Positions 38,109-59,177 of a stretch of 64,000 bases of DNA are shown in pieces. The DNA lies in NCBI RefSeq assembly GCF_000002425.4, contig NC_037266.1, forward strand, positions 6,265,443 through 6,329,442, in the 5' to 3' direction. The notes below the pieces were generated by a model. The model made no database searches and had not been told where the DNA came from. It saw nothing but the letters and a program-made list of their open reading frames with translations. Position 1 is the first letter of the stretch, and the number at the start of each line of letters is the position of its first letter. The position numbers and the translations under genes are program-made. This DNA comes from Physcomitrium patens (Eukaryota; Streptophyta; Bryopsida; Funariales; Funariaceae).

Positions 38109-41100
38109 TTCTGTTTCGGCAGCACTCAGGTCGTCAATCTCTTGAATATCAACCAGCAACGAAAGCTTAATGCAACATGCACAATCAGATGGTGCAAATC
38201 ACAAAACGCAGACAAGAGTCCTCCTTCCATGCAGAAAAACGATTTACATGATTCCGTCTAATCTCTTAAAATTAGTTGAACCAAGCGCATAATAAAAACA
38301 GGTGACTCAATCTAATGTTTCACTGGGAGAGAGCCATGATACTCATACATAGTTTACTTTGGACACTGTAGAGGAACAAAAGCGAAAGCAAGAGAACAAT
38401 GTAGAGGTTAACACAAGCGACCTAATTGCAAAAAGCACAATGATACCTTGATGAACCCACCTGCAGCTTTTCATGGTGCAAACTCACGGAAACCCATGAC
38501 ACATTCACGCATTCAGCTTCTTCAGTCTGGGGCTATGGAAGTGGTTCCAGTTTCTGATGCATGGCCGCTTCGCTTCACCTTCAGCTTCCACAAAATGGGA
38601 TCATAACCCATTTGTGGGGAATGCTGATCATCGTCAAAGGCGTCAGCTTTCTGCGAATACCGCAACATGGTGGACATGAACTGGTGATACAATCACGTCT
38701 AATCAGCATCGGAGTTGATGCTCTTTATCATGTGGATTCGACACCACTAATCAAACCCTAATGCAGCCAAGTGGGCAATCAAACCTCTTTTTGCTTTCTT
38801 CTTTTTGTCATGTCTTTCTTTTTGCCTTTTTGTGTCTTTCGTGTTTATGAAATGAGGGCAAACGTCCATGCTATCAAAAGATTGATTACAAGCCCACATG
38901 GGTAAAGGTAGTGTTGCAATGGTGTTTATGGTATCTAGATTTCTTTTTGGGGGGTATTTGGAAAGGTCTTCTAGAAATAGAAACTTGTTTAGAATGTAAA
39001 TCTTGTAGATTGACAATTTGCTTGGGTTTTGTCAACGAGTGATGTATGCCATGTGAGCATTTGTGGCATATAAATGCAATTAAAATTCATGGATAATATA
39101 TTGTCTTGATAGCAAGGAATTAAAATGATTATCATCAAGTATTTTAAGACAAAAGATGGCCTCAATTTTTTTGCATGTATACTAGCTAATTAAAAGGCCA
39201 TGAAAAAATCCCCAAGGCAATATAAAATAAATATCCAAATCGTGTGAGGGGCTTTTATATAATTTTTTGGATCAAAAAATACTCTTAGAAGTTTTTTTTG
39301 TATAATGACATAATACAATAGTTGAAAATTTGAAATTCTAATCCACATCCAAAAAGCTTATTGACATTTATATGATATTATTTTTATTCATACAAAAAAA
39401 AAAAAAAAAAAAAAAAAAATCAACTTAATCTACAATCTATCTTCATTTACATTTTCTTACTTTTATTTATTTAGATTTAGAAATTTATTTACTTATTTAC
39501 TTCTTTTCAAATCTATTTTGGATATCAAAAAAACATTTTAAAGTATTAATTTATTTGATGAACTTGACAATTACTTAGCACTCTAGAATAAGATGGTAAA
39601 GCAATAGTTTGTATTATATATCTGCTGTAGAGTTTGGAGCACATTGCAAAGTATTCATTTTTAGTGTAAACTTACAAGTATGAGTTGTTATAATAATGTT
39701 GTGATGTGAGTTGTTGGAATGATGATCTATTTAATCTCGATACCTATAAATAAATGTAAAATATAATTGACATAGATTTATTGAAGAAAATTGGAGTCAT
39801 TATATGCTCGATTGTTTGTTTGGATATTTATGTATAGATGTCTATATATATATATATATATCACAATTAGAAAATTTTCTACTATATGCTATTTTAAGTC
39901 TTGTGCAAGTGTTTTCAAATTGAGCTTGTACTCTATTATGTTGTCTTATTTTTTTCACGATCATTGTGGCTTCTTAAATCATCAAATTATTAGTAACTTC
40001 GTAGAAGTGTTTCTGAAATCGAGTCAATTTCTACCAACTCTCTTACTTTTGTTTTAAGTGTTTTTGCTCATTGAACACAAACATGCAAATAAAATCCAAA
40101 CATTTTCTTATTTTACAGAAAGGTGGACACAAAATAAGGCAGCCTTCTAAATATTTTACGTATTTTTATTAAATAAATAGTAAGAGTTTAGCTTTAAATA
40201 TTATCATAATTTTACAATGTAGGATATACAAATAGAAAAATTAATATGAAGGTTGTTTGATAAAACATAATCTTTTTTTCATTTATAATGAAAAAGACCT
40301 TGAAGGATAAACAGTGCTTTTCAAGCCTTATCACAACACCAATAAAATCTAGCGGAATAGCAAAAACGATTAACATACAGATCAAAGTAAACGACACTTA
40401 CACAAAACCACAAAAGTTAGCATGTGTTCTATTCATTTTCTTAGGTATGTCAACCTTTAATTCATTCAAACATTTTCAATAGACTATAATTAAAATAGTC
40501 TAAGATAGAAACTTGTTTTCTACTTGATTTTTGTACTTTACAAACTTTTTGTTGCAAGTTACGGAGTTTATAATAATAATCTTCAAAATACAACATAATG
40601 TAAAAACATTCCACATAACAATGACTTTCAGAATTCATACTGAGCAACAGCCAAAAAACACAAAAATCTACAAAAATTATAATTTTAATGTTCTGATGTT
40701 CAAATATTGGCTTGATAACGTAAGACACTTCTGATTCGAAAATAAAAAATGTAGATCGTTTGAAAAGCCTAACAAGTATTTCTTTTGAAAAAGTTGGTAT
40801 CACTTCAGTTAGCATCTATTGAAATGCTTCAGTCTTTTTTATAAATATTCATGAACAACAGAGGCAAAATCGAATATTCAATTCTTCAATTCTTCAATTA
40901 TAGAAAAAATTATACAAATTGACTCCAAATAACTCAATTAGCAGAATATAGTGTATAAAATAATACAGTATAATATGTAAGTGTAGAGCATACTATCAAA
41001 GTTGATTTCACTCAACATCATCAGCAACTTAAATTGTACTCAAGAATTTATAAAGCTTTCACCACAGAGTAACCAACTAGTTTTCACATTGCGATGATTA

Positions 41101-42230
41101 GACTTTGAGTTCGAATCAACCGCTCAACCAATTGCTTTCAACATGTCAATTCACAACCATCAAAGGACATAAATACAGACACTTCTAGAGATGTCAAGAT
41201 AAACCCTTGCACATCGGTTCTAACATAACTAAGGTAGACAGAAAAGTGGTTTCGTGAGCGGATATCACTTCGATGGTCGAGATTCAATCTGCAAAAGTAT
41301 CTTGCAACACCATACGAACTCTACGTGATTAAGTCATGGTTAGGTTCTAGCACCGTAATTGTTCTCACAACACCACAATTGCCTTATGCCGAGTAGTATT
41401 GTTGAACATAAGACGCAGTCAAAATATCCTGGAAATTAAAGTACATGTTCACAATTTAATTAGGGCAGTGCTAATGCCACCACAGTTTACTCTATTGCCA
41501 TCACATCCCACCACCACCCATTTGTTGTGGGTGGCATGTGGTGGCAGTACCAAAAACTGTGGGTGGGAATGGCAATACTTTGTTATAATTAGCACATTGT
41601 TACATACTCGTCTGTAGTTAGTTATGTGGCTGCAACTTAGTAGAGAAGAGATACATCTCGACAATATCTGGAAACACTAAGATCCTTCGTAAACTTAATA
41701 CTTCAGATAAAATAAGCTCAATTGCTGGTCAATCATGGGTTCCATGATTTGACGCAGCCGTCAAAATGACATAGTAACAACTCAACGTGAGAATCAGTAC
41801 GTATGTTTCAATGTATGATACAGGATGCACGTAAACTTTGGCTATTTTCAAGTGCAAACTACATGGCTCGACTTAAGAATCTTAGTACCGTCGCGAGCAG
41901 CTTCAACAGACACTTTCAAGAGTATTAGGAGCTACGGTGAGCGGCAATTATATGATCACTCTGGCCAGACTACAAGCCACTAACTGATGTTCTGCATCCA
42001 GTTCAACCACTTCCGCTAGACCAGACATCAAATATACGCCAGAAGCACGCCTTGCTCCAAAATTCATAGCCATATAGACGTCCTCCGCAGGAAGACTGAA
42101 GCCTGGGAAGGAACAGCTTTAGGCAGTCACAAACAACCTGCTTTCTGATGTCTTAACGGGGTTCTATAGAACCAAAGGTAAGCAAGTCGATGAAGAGGAA
42201 GATGGACTTCCTACAATGACAGCTGGCGAG
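38109..42230. other. intergenic: MORC promoter side, AT-rich block, kinesin 3' UTR
   Basis: 38109 to about 38740 is of mixed composition and should hold the MORC 5' UTR and promoter. From 38760 to 41000 the sequence is AT-rich, with a 26-base A tract at 39394-39419 and (TA)n at 39842-39860. 41000-42230 is less AT-rich; it contains the foldback element at 41468-41595 and, near its right end, probably the 3' UTR of kinesin-13. Scattered open frames show no domain. Confidence 0.5.
41468..41595. mobile_element. 128-bp foldback (MITE-like) element
   Basis: It begins GTGCTAAT and ends ATTAGCAC, a perfect 8-bp terminal inverted repeat. Inside, TATTGCCATCACATCCCACC pairs imperfectly with the reverse complement of GTGGGTGGGAATGGCAATA, and CCACCACCACCCA faces GGGTGGCATGTGGTGG. 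The whole unit could form a long imperfect hairpin. No target-site duplication is obvious. Confidence 0.5.
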
Positions 42231-49135
<6,905 letters not shown>

Positions 49136-50450
49136 GCAAGTAACTTAGTCTACAGAAGCATGCCTCCCTCAGTACAGGATCCACCCCAGGTTTTAATTAT
49201 CATGATCAGCTCTCCCTGCACTAATTTCACAACTCTGTAGAATTTTCTATAAGACGAGGCAGACCGGCATCATGACAAAGAGTATAATCTAAATCGAGTA
49301 AAATGAGAATCCAGGGATGAAGATCCTACAGCAGCGGGGATGCACACTGCAAGATGCTACGATTCCCATGCTCTCCGCCTATGAATATATCTCAGGTACC
49401 AACCCGGCTTTCCTAGAACATGGAGAAAGACCCTTAGGATCGGGATCTTGGCCAGAAGTCGAACTCTACCAACCCTTCTCTTATCAGCCGAAAGAGAGCT
49501 GGGAGAAGCCTCATGTACACTACGTGAGTTCACAACTGGACTCCGAGAAATCAAAAATTGGTGAACCTATGCAAGACAGTAACTTAGTCTGGTCTTCAAG
49601 CAGCAAAGTCTGAGACTGAAGTGCTGAATCGAACTCGAAAGCGCCGAATCCGAAGAGCACATACTCCAAAGTTTACATAACCTAGAAAATCCGATCAAAT
49701 ACCAATGTCAACAACTAGCGGGCACACAGACTTACGCAATCCGGCCCAGAAAATGCGAACGAAACGAGGATGTACCAGCAAGCACAACGCAACAGTAAAA
49801 AAGCAACAATAGTAACAACAATCGACGCCACAAGCATCAAGATTCGCACCGAAGTACCTCCAATTTCTTCGAATAGACACCTCGAAAACTCTCTGTTAAC
49901 ATTAAAGTGCTTCCAAAGGGATTGAAATGCGGCACTACCACGCATTCCTAAGGCATGTCTCTCAAGGACGCAGCCTCGAATGTGCGACGAAAACAGGACT
50001 CCACGCAAATATGAAAACAGAGCGGACTCCAATCCGAACTACACTCAACCAGACAGCGATTGAAAAGGGCCTCGAAACGTCGTCTCAAGGAAAATAATCA
50101 CAAAATGCCATCAATCACGACAAGATGCGTATCAATGACGAGAACACCGAAGCAGTAGCACCTGCTGCTGCTGCAATGGTTAGTTAGATTCCCAGGGCAG
50201 GGCCGCTGTGAATGATATCCCTGCTGGTCCCGATGATCATGAAGGAAGGGCCCTGGGTGCAGAAGAGGAGAAGGAAGCTCCGAAGAGGAAGAGAAGGAGA
50301 ATAGGAGGAGTGCCACAGCATAATATTACAGCAACAACAACAACGCCACAGCTCCATTGAAGGGAAGGGAAGGCAAGGAAAGGAAAAAAAAGAAAAAGAA
50401 ATAGAAATAGATGGTGGCGTGGATGGATGAGTTCCTATCGCAGCACCCCT
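49136..50450 (-). promoter_or_regulatory. 5' UTR (probably intron-containing) and promoter of kinesin-13
   Basis: Non-AT-rich sequence upstream of the ATG at 49135 without a coherent coding exon. A purine-rich block on + at 50280-50400 is pyrimidine-rich in the transcript sense, as seen near plant start sites. The exact start is not determined. Confidence 0.35.
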
Positions 50451-51206
50451 TCCCGGCCGGGTCTGGTCCCATCACCGCGCGCGGGTCTCTCACCGGTGGG
50501 TAGGAAAGGAAGGACGAAGGGAGGCCTGTCTCGCTATTATAACGGGTATGTACTGCACCGTTTGCAGCGTGGGCTGCTTCCTGGGCTGTATGCCTCTGGG
50601 CTTTGCCAGGACTGCATTCAAACTCAGATCTCCTTACAGGGATGTGAATAACCCTCTCATGCCCGGTAGGGAAAGCGCGACTTTGTAGAAAACTGTCACC
50701 AATCCACTGATGTATGTGCCAGGAACAGGAACTAGGTATCAAAATCGAAATTAAAATGAATTTTATTCATGTGTAAAATAAACAAGTAAATCGATGGATA
50801 ATCAGTGTTGTGAATGGTGTTCCTTGTTTCATAAGAACAACAACCCCCAACCCAAACAGATGAATGCTGACAGGCACGTCAACTCACGACTAGGCTTCCA
50901 CTGTACAGATGCATTTATATATAACTTTTATTTCATGACTTCCCCCTTACCATAAATTGATAATCCTGGTAAAAGTGTGTCAAAATATTTCTACATACAT
51001 ACATACATACATACATACAAACATAGCCATTTCAATAAACATATAATTAATTGAGTTTTTTCTTTTCTTTTGAGAATGATTGTATGTCGACTCTACTGCA
51101 TTCCAAGTTAGCAGTGGAGTGAGTTATTTCATTGGCATGAAATAGACCCAGGTTGGATTATTGTCTGAAAAAAAACAATGAAAATGATAAAAGAAATCGT
51201 TTATAT

Positions 51207-51239
<33 letters not shown>

Positions 51240-54200
51240 TATGTTTGAAAATGTATATCCTGTAAATGAAAAAAGTGGACAGATATCGCATCAACAGCAA
51301 AAATTGATGAGAGCTTTTTCAATCAGAGAACCAGAGTAAAGCAATAAATCAATAAATAATTGAAACTTTTTTATAAAATAAAAAATTGCAATCAATCGTG
51401 AAAGGGTAACAATAAATAGCATTATGATAACCTTTATTGCTTTTACTTACCATCAACTACTAAATCAACTGTGGCATATGTGCTTGTTTCCACATATAAA
51501 AATCTTAAACAAACTGCAGTGTCAATTTCTGGCACATCGTTATAGGGGCCTAAAACTGAGAACCGTACTCTTCTCAGTTCTCTCAGATTGGGAGCGTATG
51601 AAACCAGGGACAGAAATAGAACGAAACGGAGACCAATACACCTAATCTTCTGGATGTTGGTTTTGAATTGAACCATAGAATGGAAACAAATTGTCTCCCA
51701 GAGAGTTGTGCAGAGCGAGAGCAAGAGGGAGAGAGAGAGATCTGCGAACCCCTGAAAGCTTTCCAGTCCATGGCACTTGGACCCTCCTCGTCCTCCTCAA
51801 TCATCCTCGTCCTCCTCACTCGTCCTCCTCACTCGTCCTCGTCCTCCTCCTCGTCCTCGTCCTCCTCCTCGTCCTCGTCCTCCTCCTCGTCCTCGTCCTC
51901 CTCCTCGTCCTCGTCCTCCTCCTCGTCCTCGTCCTCCTCCTCGTCCTCTGCAGCAGCAACAGCAGCAGCACAGTTCGCATGGGATGGATGGATGGTGCAA
52001 GGTCTGGACCCCAAGCCGGATTTCCGAACCCAAGGCAAGCACCGAGGCGGGGAGGCCAAGCATAGTAGTGACGGTTGGGACGGTGGAAGGAAGTAAGTCA
52101 ACCGACTTCCTTCGCAGCACAGGTAGGTAGGTAGGTAGACAGGTACTCAATCACTCACCTCGCTCTCTGGCTTTTTTAAAATTTCATCCATCCGTCATCC
52201 ATACGTGTCCACAGACCCATAGATGTCGGGTATCTGACTCCGATTTTGTGAACAGTTCACTGACGGGAACCAATTGTTCCTAAAACTTTGATAAGAAACC
52301 GTATGGGGTTCGGGGTTAAAAAATATATATATATATATATACACAAATTCATTAATGAACAAATTACACAGGGTTAAGAGTTTTAATTTTTTTAATGAAA
52401 GATGTTCTGATGCGAGGAGGAGCCACTTCTGTTCATCCTGTTACCAGCTGAGCACCTACTCCGCTTCATCCAAAGTCAACCCCCCCCCCCTCTGGGAATG
52501 AGAATGAGAATGAGCTACGGCTGCTGCTACCACTCAATCAATCAATCTCACACACACACACACACAGCACTCTCTTCTCCCCCACTTCCTCCCGCTCACC
52601 TCATCACCCTAAAGCCGCCCACTTGAAATAATAAACATCCCACCAGCCTGCCCTAGAATCTACGCTTTGAGAAACGAAGATGATGAGAGGACGGAGGAAG
52701 TCGTATTCTGTCCAATGTTGAGTAAAATCATGGCGCAGTCGGTTGATGAGCTGGACACAGGTTCAAAATCATTGGTGGGTAGAAAGAGAACATTACGTAC
52801 TACTAACTAACTAACTACTACTCTCCCTCCTCCTCCTTCCTTCTGCGTTGGGCCCATCTTTGGGTTAATTGAGCGATGGGGTAACCCTCGTGTGGGCTGC
52901 AAGACCTGCCAGCTAGGATGGTCCAGTCTAGAGTGGCAGCCCCTGATTCGATGAAGAATGGCCCCATTCACACTGGTCCTACTACGCAACAGAACATAAG
53001 TGGGGTCCTAACTGGTTCGTGGAAGCTTGCTGCTATGGACGACGTGGACTAATCAGTTTTGTGGATCTGTGTTTTATTTGGATTTTCTCTTGGCTTTCTT
53101 CCGGAACTCTGCATTCCACTGCCTTTCCAGTATTGAAACCCAAATAATTGCAGCTGTTTTGGATACATAATTTAACAATGTTCACTAATCCCTTTTCAAT
53201 TATATTCCTTTGTGCAATGTGTAAGGAACCATTGATGTATTTGGTAATGGATTTTCGATATATAAAAATGGACTGTTCCAATGTAGTACTTGTTATTTTG
53301 AACCACATCATAACAATTCGTTATAGAAAATAACAATTGTAACTATGCAAGTTTTTCATAAAAACCGAAAAGGCATATGCATTAGAATTTATTAAGAACC
53401 CGTTATTCATTTGATGTTGACAGACTGTGGATTTGAAACTGAAAAATCTTGCAAATAGCTATGAGATGTTTTTGTGACTCGATTACCATAGTCTTAATAA
53501 AATAAAATAAAATAAACTAATCATGTATCGATTGATCCAAGTGACAAGTTAATGTCTTGCAAATTTGCAAATAAGCGAATTGATGAAACACATATTTGTT
53601 TCCACATGAAATAACTAAATGACACGAACTCACAATTCATTTAGATAATGTAAACTAGATTATCTATTATTGTAAAATCATGCTTTTTGTTTTAAAACAA
53701 GCTGTATTTTTTCAATGATAACGTCAAAATAATTTGGAGTATAATTTAAAGATTCTGTAAAGCACTATTTCATTATTATCTCTACTTACATATATATATA
53801 GAACTTGTATCCATGATTATATATCCAAATATAATAAGTATATATAATTTAAGATACAAAGTTTTATATATCATATGCTACAGAAATACACAATGTGAAT
53901 TCGTATATTATTTATATTAATCGTTTAATTACTAAAAATATGATTAGAAAATATGATTAATAAGACAATGCTAAAACATTCGATCAGTTCATACTAATTA
54001 CATTTAGAAAAGTCCACATATACTTGATTTATCAGTAAAGTAAAAACTAAGGTCTTATTTCAATAGTATATGTAACACATAAAAGAAAAAAGGATTTTTC
54101 ATTTGAAGTCATTTAGTTGCATATGTTTTTTGAAGATTAAAATGTATTCTTTGGTACTTCTTTTGAAATAGCATTTGTCTGGCTGTAAAATCAACGAATG

Positions 54201-54621
54201 AAAACGAAACTCATCCAGGTCCAGGAGGATGAAACTGTACACATTGGATGGATGTGGAGCCCACACTTAATCTAGGTTTCTGATAGAATGGCATCCTCTT
54301 CATAGTATATGCGGGACGAGTCTGAGATCTAGGATAATCTTGGTAGGTGCAACAGAAGCTGAGAGGCTTCGCTCAGTGAGGAAGCATGAATGGCGAAATT
54401 CGAGAACAAGGACGAGGTCGCGTCCTGCTTGTGCGCCCTGCAATTGTGCGTTGGATCTCTTGATGGTGATGACGATGAGGTTAGGATTGTAGCGCATTCC
54501 GTTAGGTTTCCGGAGAATTTTGAAAGAGCTCCTGAGGTCGCGGATCGAGGGAGACAGAGAGATGGCTTACAGGAGGGGTGCGATCGGAGAGAAGAGTTGT
54601 TGAAGTGGAGGTGCAGGGGCC
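50451..54621. other. microsatellite-rich intergenic region
   Basis: It contains (ACAT)n at 50992-51018, (TA)n at 51202-51240, the TCC/TCG array at 51784-51950, (TA)n at 52323-52341 and a (CA)n run near 52550-52566. From about 53300 to 54200 it is AT-rich. Sequence just before 54622 should carry the COG3 promoter and 5' UTR. Open frames over the TCC/TCG array are artefacts of its composition. No gene is seen. Confidence 0.55.
51784..51950. repeat. TCC/TCG minisatellite with 18-bp higher-order period
   Basis: Unit CTCCTCCTCGTCCTCGTC is repeated about six times with a slightly degenerate left flank. Because 18 is divisible by three, every frame is open: poly-Ser, Val-Leu or Arg-Pro on +, and an acidic Glu/Asp run on -. 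This explains the overlapping open frames. Confidence 0.95.
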
Positions 54622-55908
54622 ATGGCCACAGCGATGGAGAGGAAAGGGCCGGCTTCGATGCACCTATCGCATGGCACGAGGCCTGTGGCGGTGTCGACAG
54701 GGTACAAGTTTGCGACGACATGGGAGCAGAATGCGCCGTTAACCGAGCAGCAGCTAGGAGCCATCGCAACGCTGGCTCAGAGTGCAGCGGACAGGCCATT
54801 GCCGAGTCACGTTGTCGCATTGGCACAGCGGAGCCAACGTCCCTCAGTATTGCCAGTTGATAGGGAGGCGGAGACGCCAGCGATCGATGCGTCGCAGGGA
54901 GGGAGTTTGTTAAGCGAGCAAGTTGAGCTGAACAGCCAGCACCATTTTTACGAGTGGTACACTGATTTAGAGTCAGCGACGAAGTCCGAGACAGAGGAGA
55001 AGTATCGTCGGTACGTGGACACACTTACAGGGCACTTGCAAATTTGTGATGACATCCTGGCGCATCTTGATGGATCCCTAGCACGGTTCGATGATTTGCA
55101 AGCGCATCATCAGGCGGTGGCTACGAAGACGAAGTCGCTGCATGAAGTGTGCGAGCGGTTGGTGGTGGAGAAAGAGCGCTTAATTGAGTTTGCTGATGCT
55201 CTGAGAACTAAGCTCAATTACTTCGATGAACTGGAGAATATATCAACGCAGTTTCATGCCCCGACAACGAGTGTTGGAAGTGGTCACTGCCTTCCCCTCC
55301 TGAAGCGCTTGGATGAGTGCATTTCTTATGTGGAAAATAATCCTCAATATACTGACTCCAGCGTCTATCTTGTGAAATTCAAGCGATTGCAGATAGTTGC
55401 CTTGGAAATGATCAGAGCTTATGTGCTCAATGTGTTGAGAAATGCGTCATCACTGGTACAGGCGTCCGTGAAAGAGAATTCTACGCAGGATGGGAGTGGC
55501 AGGATTGCTATTGCTGAGGGTGCAGAGACTTTGGTGCTATATGTGAGGTTTAAAGCAGCTGCCAATGATTTGAAGACCCTGATACCGGAAATTGAGAAAA
55601 GGGCATCTCAGAATAGGTATAGTGAGTTCCTTACGAGCTTGACTTCGTTGTATTGTGAGCAACGCCTTGCTGTAGCTCAAGGTGTAATATCATCCCGAAT
55701 TGCAGAGTATGCTAAAAGGGAGCGCCTCCCGTCCTTGACAAGATCAGGCTTTGCATATCTGAGTCAGGTATGTTTCGTTCGGATCCAGCACCTAAATCGA
55801 GACTTTCAGTGAGTGAGTTGCCTTGTCGAAGTTACTTAAGGTCGTTCTATAGATTTGGCACGATGTGCTACATGTCATGCGTAACATCTTCAAGTAAACA
55901 TAGACCGT

Positions 55909-55951
<43 letters not shown>

Positions 55952-57523
55952 AATGGAACCTCGTGGTGCGTTACCTATTACTCGTAGGTAACTATCGAGC
56001 AATGCACTCTGAGCTTTCCTGTGTGGATATGAGCTGAAAGAAAGGCTTTGTGGAATACTGAGAACAGAGTTTATTGCTGTACTTGCAGTTCTTTTAGGTC
56101 TTTGGATTTCCAGGTTTTTAGCTTTTGCGGCATTTGTTTTGGTCTGACTTATTACACTGGTGGTTCAGATACAGTCTATCAATGTGGGCTATTTTCTACT
56201 GCATAGTTTGGGAGAATCAGTTGTTGAGGGTCAGATGTATGAGAAATGAATTCTTATGTCTTGTTTTGGCGTTATCCGCAGGTCTGTCAATCGGAGCATC
56301 AGCTATTTGAGCACTTCTTTCCAATGTCTTCTTCGGATCCCTTAAACCTTACTCCTCTGCTGGATCCCTTGTGCACAACACTTTATGACACCTTACGGGC
56401 TCGCTTCATCCATGAAGCAAATCTTGATTTGCTTTTTGAGCTCGTTGATATTTTAAAAGGTGAAGTGTTGGATGATAAATTAGAGCGACGACGGGAGACT
56501 GTTGCTGGTTTGCGCCCTACAATTTTAAAGACCTTAGCTGATATGCAAGAAAGACTTACTTTCCGTGCACAAACCTATATGCGTGATGTAATCGCAAATT
56601 ATATACCATCTGCGGATGACCTTGATTATCCAGCAAGGTTGGAGCGACTAGCTACAGCTGCTGTTGGAAGCGAAGAGGAGGGTAGAGACTCTTACTTAAC
56701 ATGGTACCCGCCTTTGGGGAAGACTCTCTCCTGTCTGTCTAAGCTGTACCGGTGTTTAGAACCACCGACTTTTACGAGTCTTGCGCAAGATGCTATCAAC
56801 ATGTGTTCGACCTCAATACAGAGGTCCAGCAAGTTGATTGAGAGACGAGCATCTCAAATGGACGCCCAGCTTTTCCTTATCAAGCATCTTTTAACTCTTC
56901 GTGAGCAGATTGCTCCTTATGAGATAGATTTTTCAGTAACACACAAGGAACTTGATTTCACACACTTGCTTGACCATGTACGCCGAGTTCTGAGAGGACG
57001 GGCCTCACTTTGGAGCAGTCAATCCCTTGCTCGGACATTTTCCCCTAGAGTGATGGACAACCAAACAGATGCGAAGAAAGAACTTGAAAAGAATCTTAAG
57101 GTCACTTGTGAGCAATTCATCATGCTGGTGACGAAGATCACGATCGAGCCTTTGCTATCTTTTATTACTAAGGTAACAGCTGTCAAGGCGTCTATTCGGA
57201 GTCGTCCCGTGGATGCAGAAGTACGTAAGCCCTTAAAAGAACAAGCTTTTGCCACTCCAGACAAGCTGGCTGAAATGATAGCCGCCGTTGAAAAAGTTGT
57301 GAAGCTGCATGTGCCTGATATAGTCTCAAAAATGGGTTTGTATCTGCAGAACTCTTCGACTAGGTCCATCCTTTTCAGGCTCATAAAATCCAACATCTTG
57401 GAAGCTCACGGACAAGTGTTGGCTCTCTTGTATTCTGACTACACCGCTGCAGAGGCTTCACAGGTTCCCATTATGAAGCAATCTGATTTGCAATCGTTTC
57501 TTGATGGCTTGTGTTCAAGTTGA
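54622..57523 (+). CDS. COG3: conserved oligomeric Golgi complex subunit 3 (COG3/Sec34)
   Basis: COG3 is a lobe A subunit of the COG tethering complex, which guides retrograde vesicles within the Golgi. There are two exons, 54622-55767 and 56282-57523, separated by a 514-bp GT-AG intron in phase 0; the protein has 795 residues, about the usual plant length. The start is the ATG giving MATAMERKG, ahead of the conserved [12 protein letters not shown]. The Sec34-type N-terminal region follows ([40 protein letters not shown]), and exon 2 opens with [14 protein letters not shown]. It is mostly alpha-helical, with no signal peptide or membrane segment, as expected for a peripheral complex member. 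The intron contains a (TA)n run. No frame break is seen. Confidence 0.96.
55911..55947. repeat. (TA)n microsatellite in the COG3 intron
   Basis: About 18 perfect TA units inside the single intron; a likely length polymorphism. Confidence 0.95.
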
Positions 57524-58175
57524 TCATATTTTGCAGATAACAGTTTGCAGTTAAAGCATAGCCTGCTTTGTAAAGATTGTTCATTTTAGCAATCAGGTCT
57601 GTTGTAAAAGTAATCCTACTCCTTAATTTCTAGGTTCTCGAAGTGCACCATGTTATAGGTTGGTGCATATTCCTTCAGTTTCTGTCTACATTTCTCACAA
57701 GAAAACATTTGTAGAGAGCTTGAAGCAGTGACCCTCATTCTAGAATGAAATGAATGTGTGTACCCAGAGCTGCTTTTGATTTGATCGGTGAGAGTGAGAT
57801 GGCCGCAACTTTTGATGTTGTTTCCTGACATCTTGGAATAGTGATTTGTAGCGAATGTTCGTAGTCCTTGCGGAACTTGCGAGCAGATGGATTTGTAAGC
57901 GAACATCCGATGGCTCTGGAATCACTGCTGGGGCTAGACACATGCCTGCAATGCATGAAACAAATGCTTGCCATGAGCTCAGAGGAAAACAGCTATGTAA
58001 ACTGTGCCCGTGTAGCTAATGATGCTTGCATCATCAGATTCTACCGGAATACCGCAACTGATTGCGAAAGAGGAATTCTCCCACCAGGTATGAAATTGGT
58101 ACAGCACATCGTACTTCGATAAATCACTTTCTATTGTCAGAAACTGACACACACTTTGTCCCGAGATTCATGAAT

Positions 58176-58181
58176 AATAAA
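58176..58181 (+). terminator. candidate AATAAA polyadenylation signal of COG3
   Basis: Canonical AATAAA about 650 bases after the COG3 stop, just before composition falls to AT-rich spacer. Plant signals are loose and others may be used. The open frame at 57868-58122 lies within the presumed 3' UTR. Confidence 0.3.
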
Positions 58182-58199
58182 GAGTACCACATCGCGCTA

Positions 58200-59139
58200 A
58201 TTTAAGCTCATTTGTGAGATATTTCTGCTGATCATCAACGAAATGGGTGATTCTAGATCCACATCCGAAAACGAAAAAGAAAGTGGAAGAAAGAAAATGT
58301 GTCGTTGATGGTTGAGAATCTGCATCGTTCAGTGTGCTCCGGAGGCTAAAGCCCTCACCAAACTTTGCGTCATACCTGGTCTATGCTTCATTAAAAACAC
58401 AACCCCTTTCTTTTGCATTCAAAGACAGGATCAGTTAAGGCAAGTCATGACAAGGAGTGATAAATTTGTCAACCCCCTTGAATAGAATTATGCGTTAAAC
58501 ATAATCTTTTATGTGTTTGTGGTGTTGACTTCCATTGTGGAAAGACAATGCAAGCGAAATCCTAAGACTGTCAGTTAGAAAAATTCATGTGGTCACATGC
58601 TGTGTGCATGTTGGAGTCCCTTTTCAGCTCTATTTCTTGTTAACTTTTTTCCTAGGGGTTAAAATAATAATAACAGTCATCAAGCCTTTATAGTAAAACA
58701 TTAAAACATTATAACGAAAATACCTTCAACAGTGATAAGAATGAAGGCAAAATGTTGATATGTCAGTTGTTATTAATTGATTTGTAAGCAGTTATTCTTA
58801 TTGCTATCTTTGAGTTTTGAATATTGTAGTGTGTGGAGATAAAATATGAGCATGTCCTCTGTGCAGTATGATGAGTACAGAATTTGCCTTAAAATGAAAG
58901 GTATGGAGATTCAATGGTTTGCTGTAGAAGCATGTAGATTTGCCAACTCTTAAGTTTTTTTTAAAAGAAGTATTAGAGTGGTGCAAATGGTTGTTATGTA
59001 ACATATAAAGTCTACACAGCAACAATCCTAATTGCATGTTTCACTCGAAAAAATAGAACTCATAAAGCAAAGTTGACTTTAATATATACATTATCTAAAT
59101 GCATATGTTGCATGCAATATTTGCAAACATTGCATATTT

Positions 59140-59177
<38 letters not shown>

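Noticed and set aside
41055..41125. GAGTTCGAATCAAC B-box-like sequence, possible tRNA or tRNA-derived SINE
   Set aside because: The upstream A box is poor and no acceptor stem pairs; left as an unproven resemblance.
51668..52150. Several long overlapping open frames (poly-Ser, Arg-Pro, acidic) on both strands
   Set aside because: All are produced by the 18-bp TCC/TCG repeat, which is open in every frame. No conserved sequence lies outside the repeat.
54329..55024. 231-codon open frame antisense to the start of COG3
   Set aside because: It overlaps the conserved COG3 N-terminus on the other strand and has no domain; it is a shadow of the real coding frame.
57868..58122. 84-codon open frame downstream of COG3
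   Set aside because: It lies in the presumed COG3 3' UTR, with no domain and no support for a separate start.
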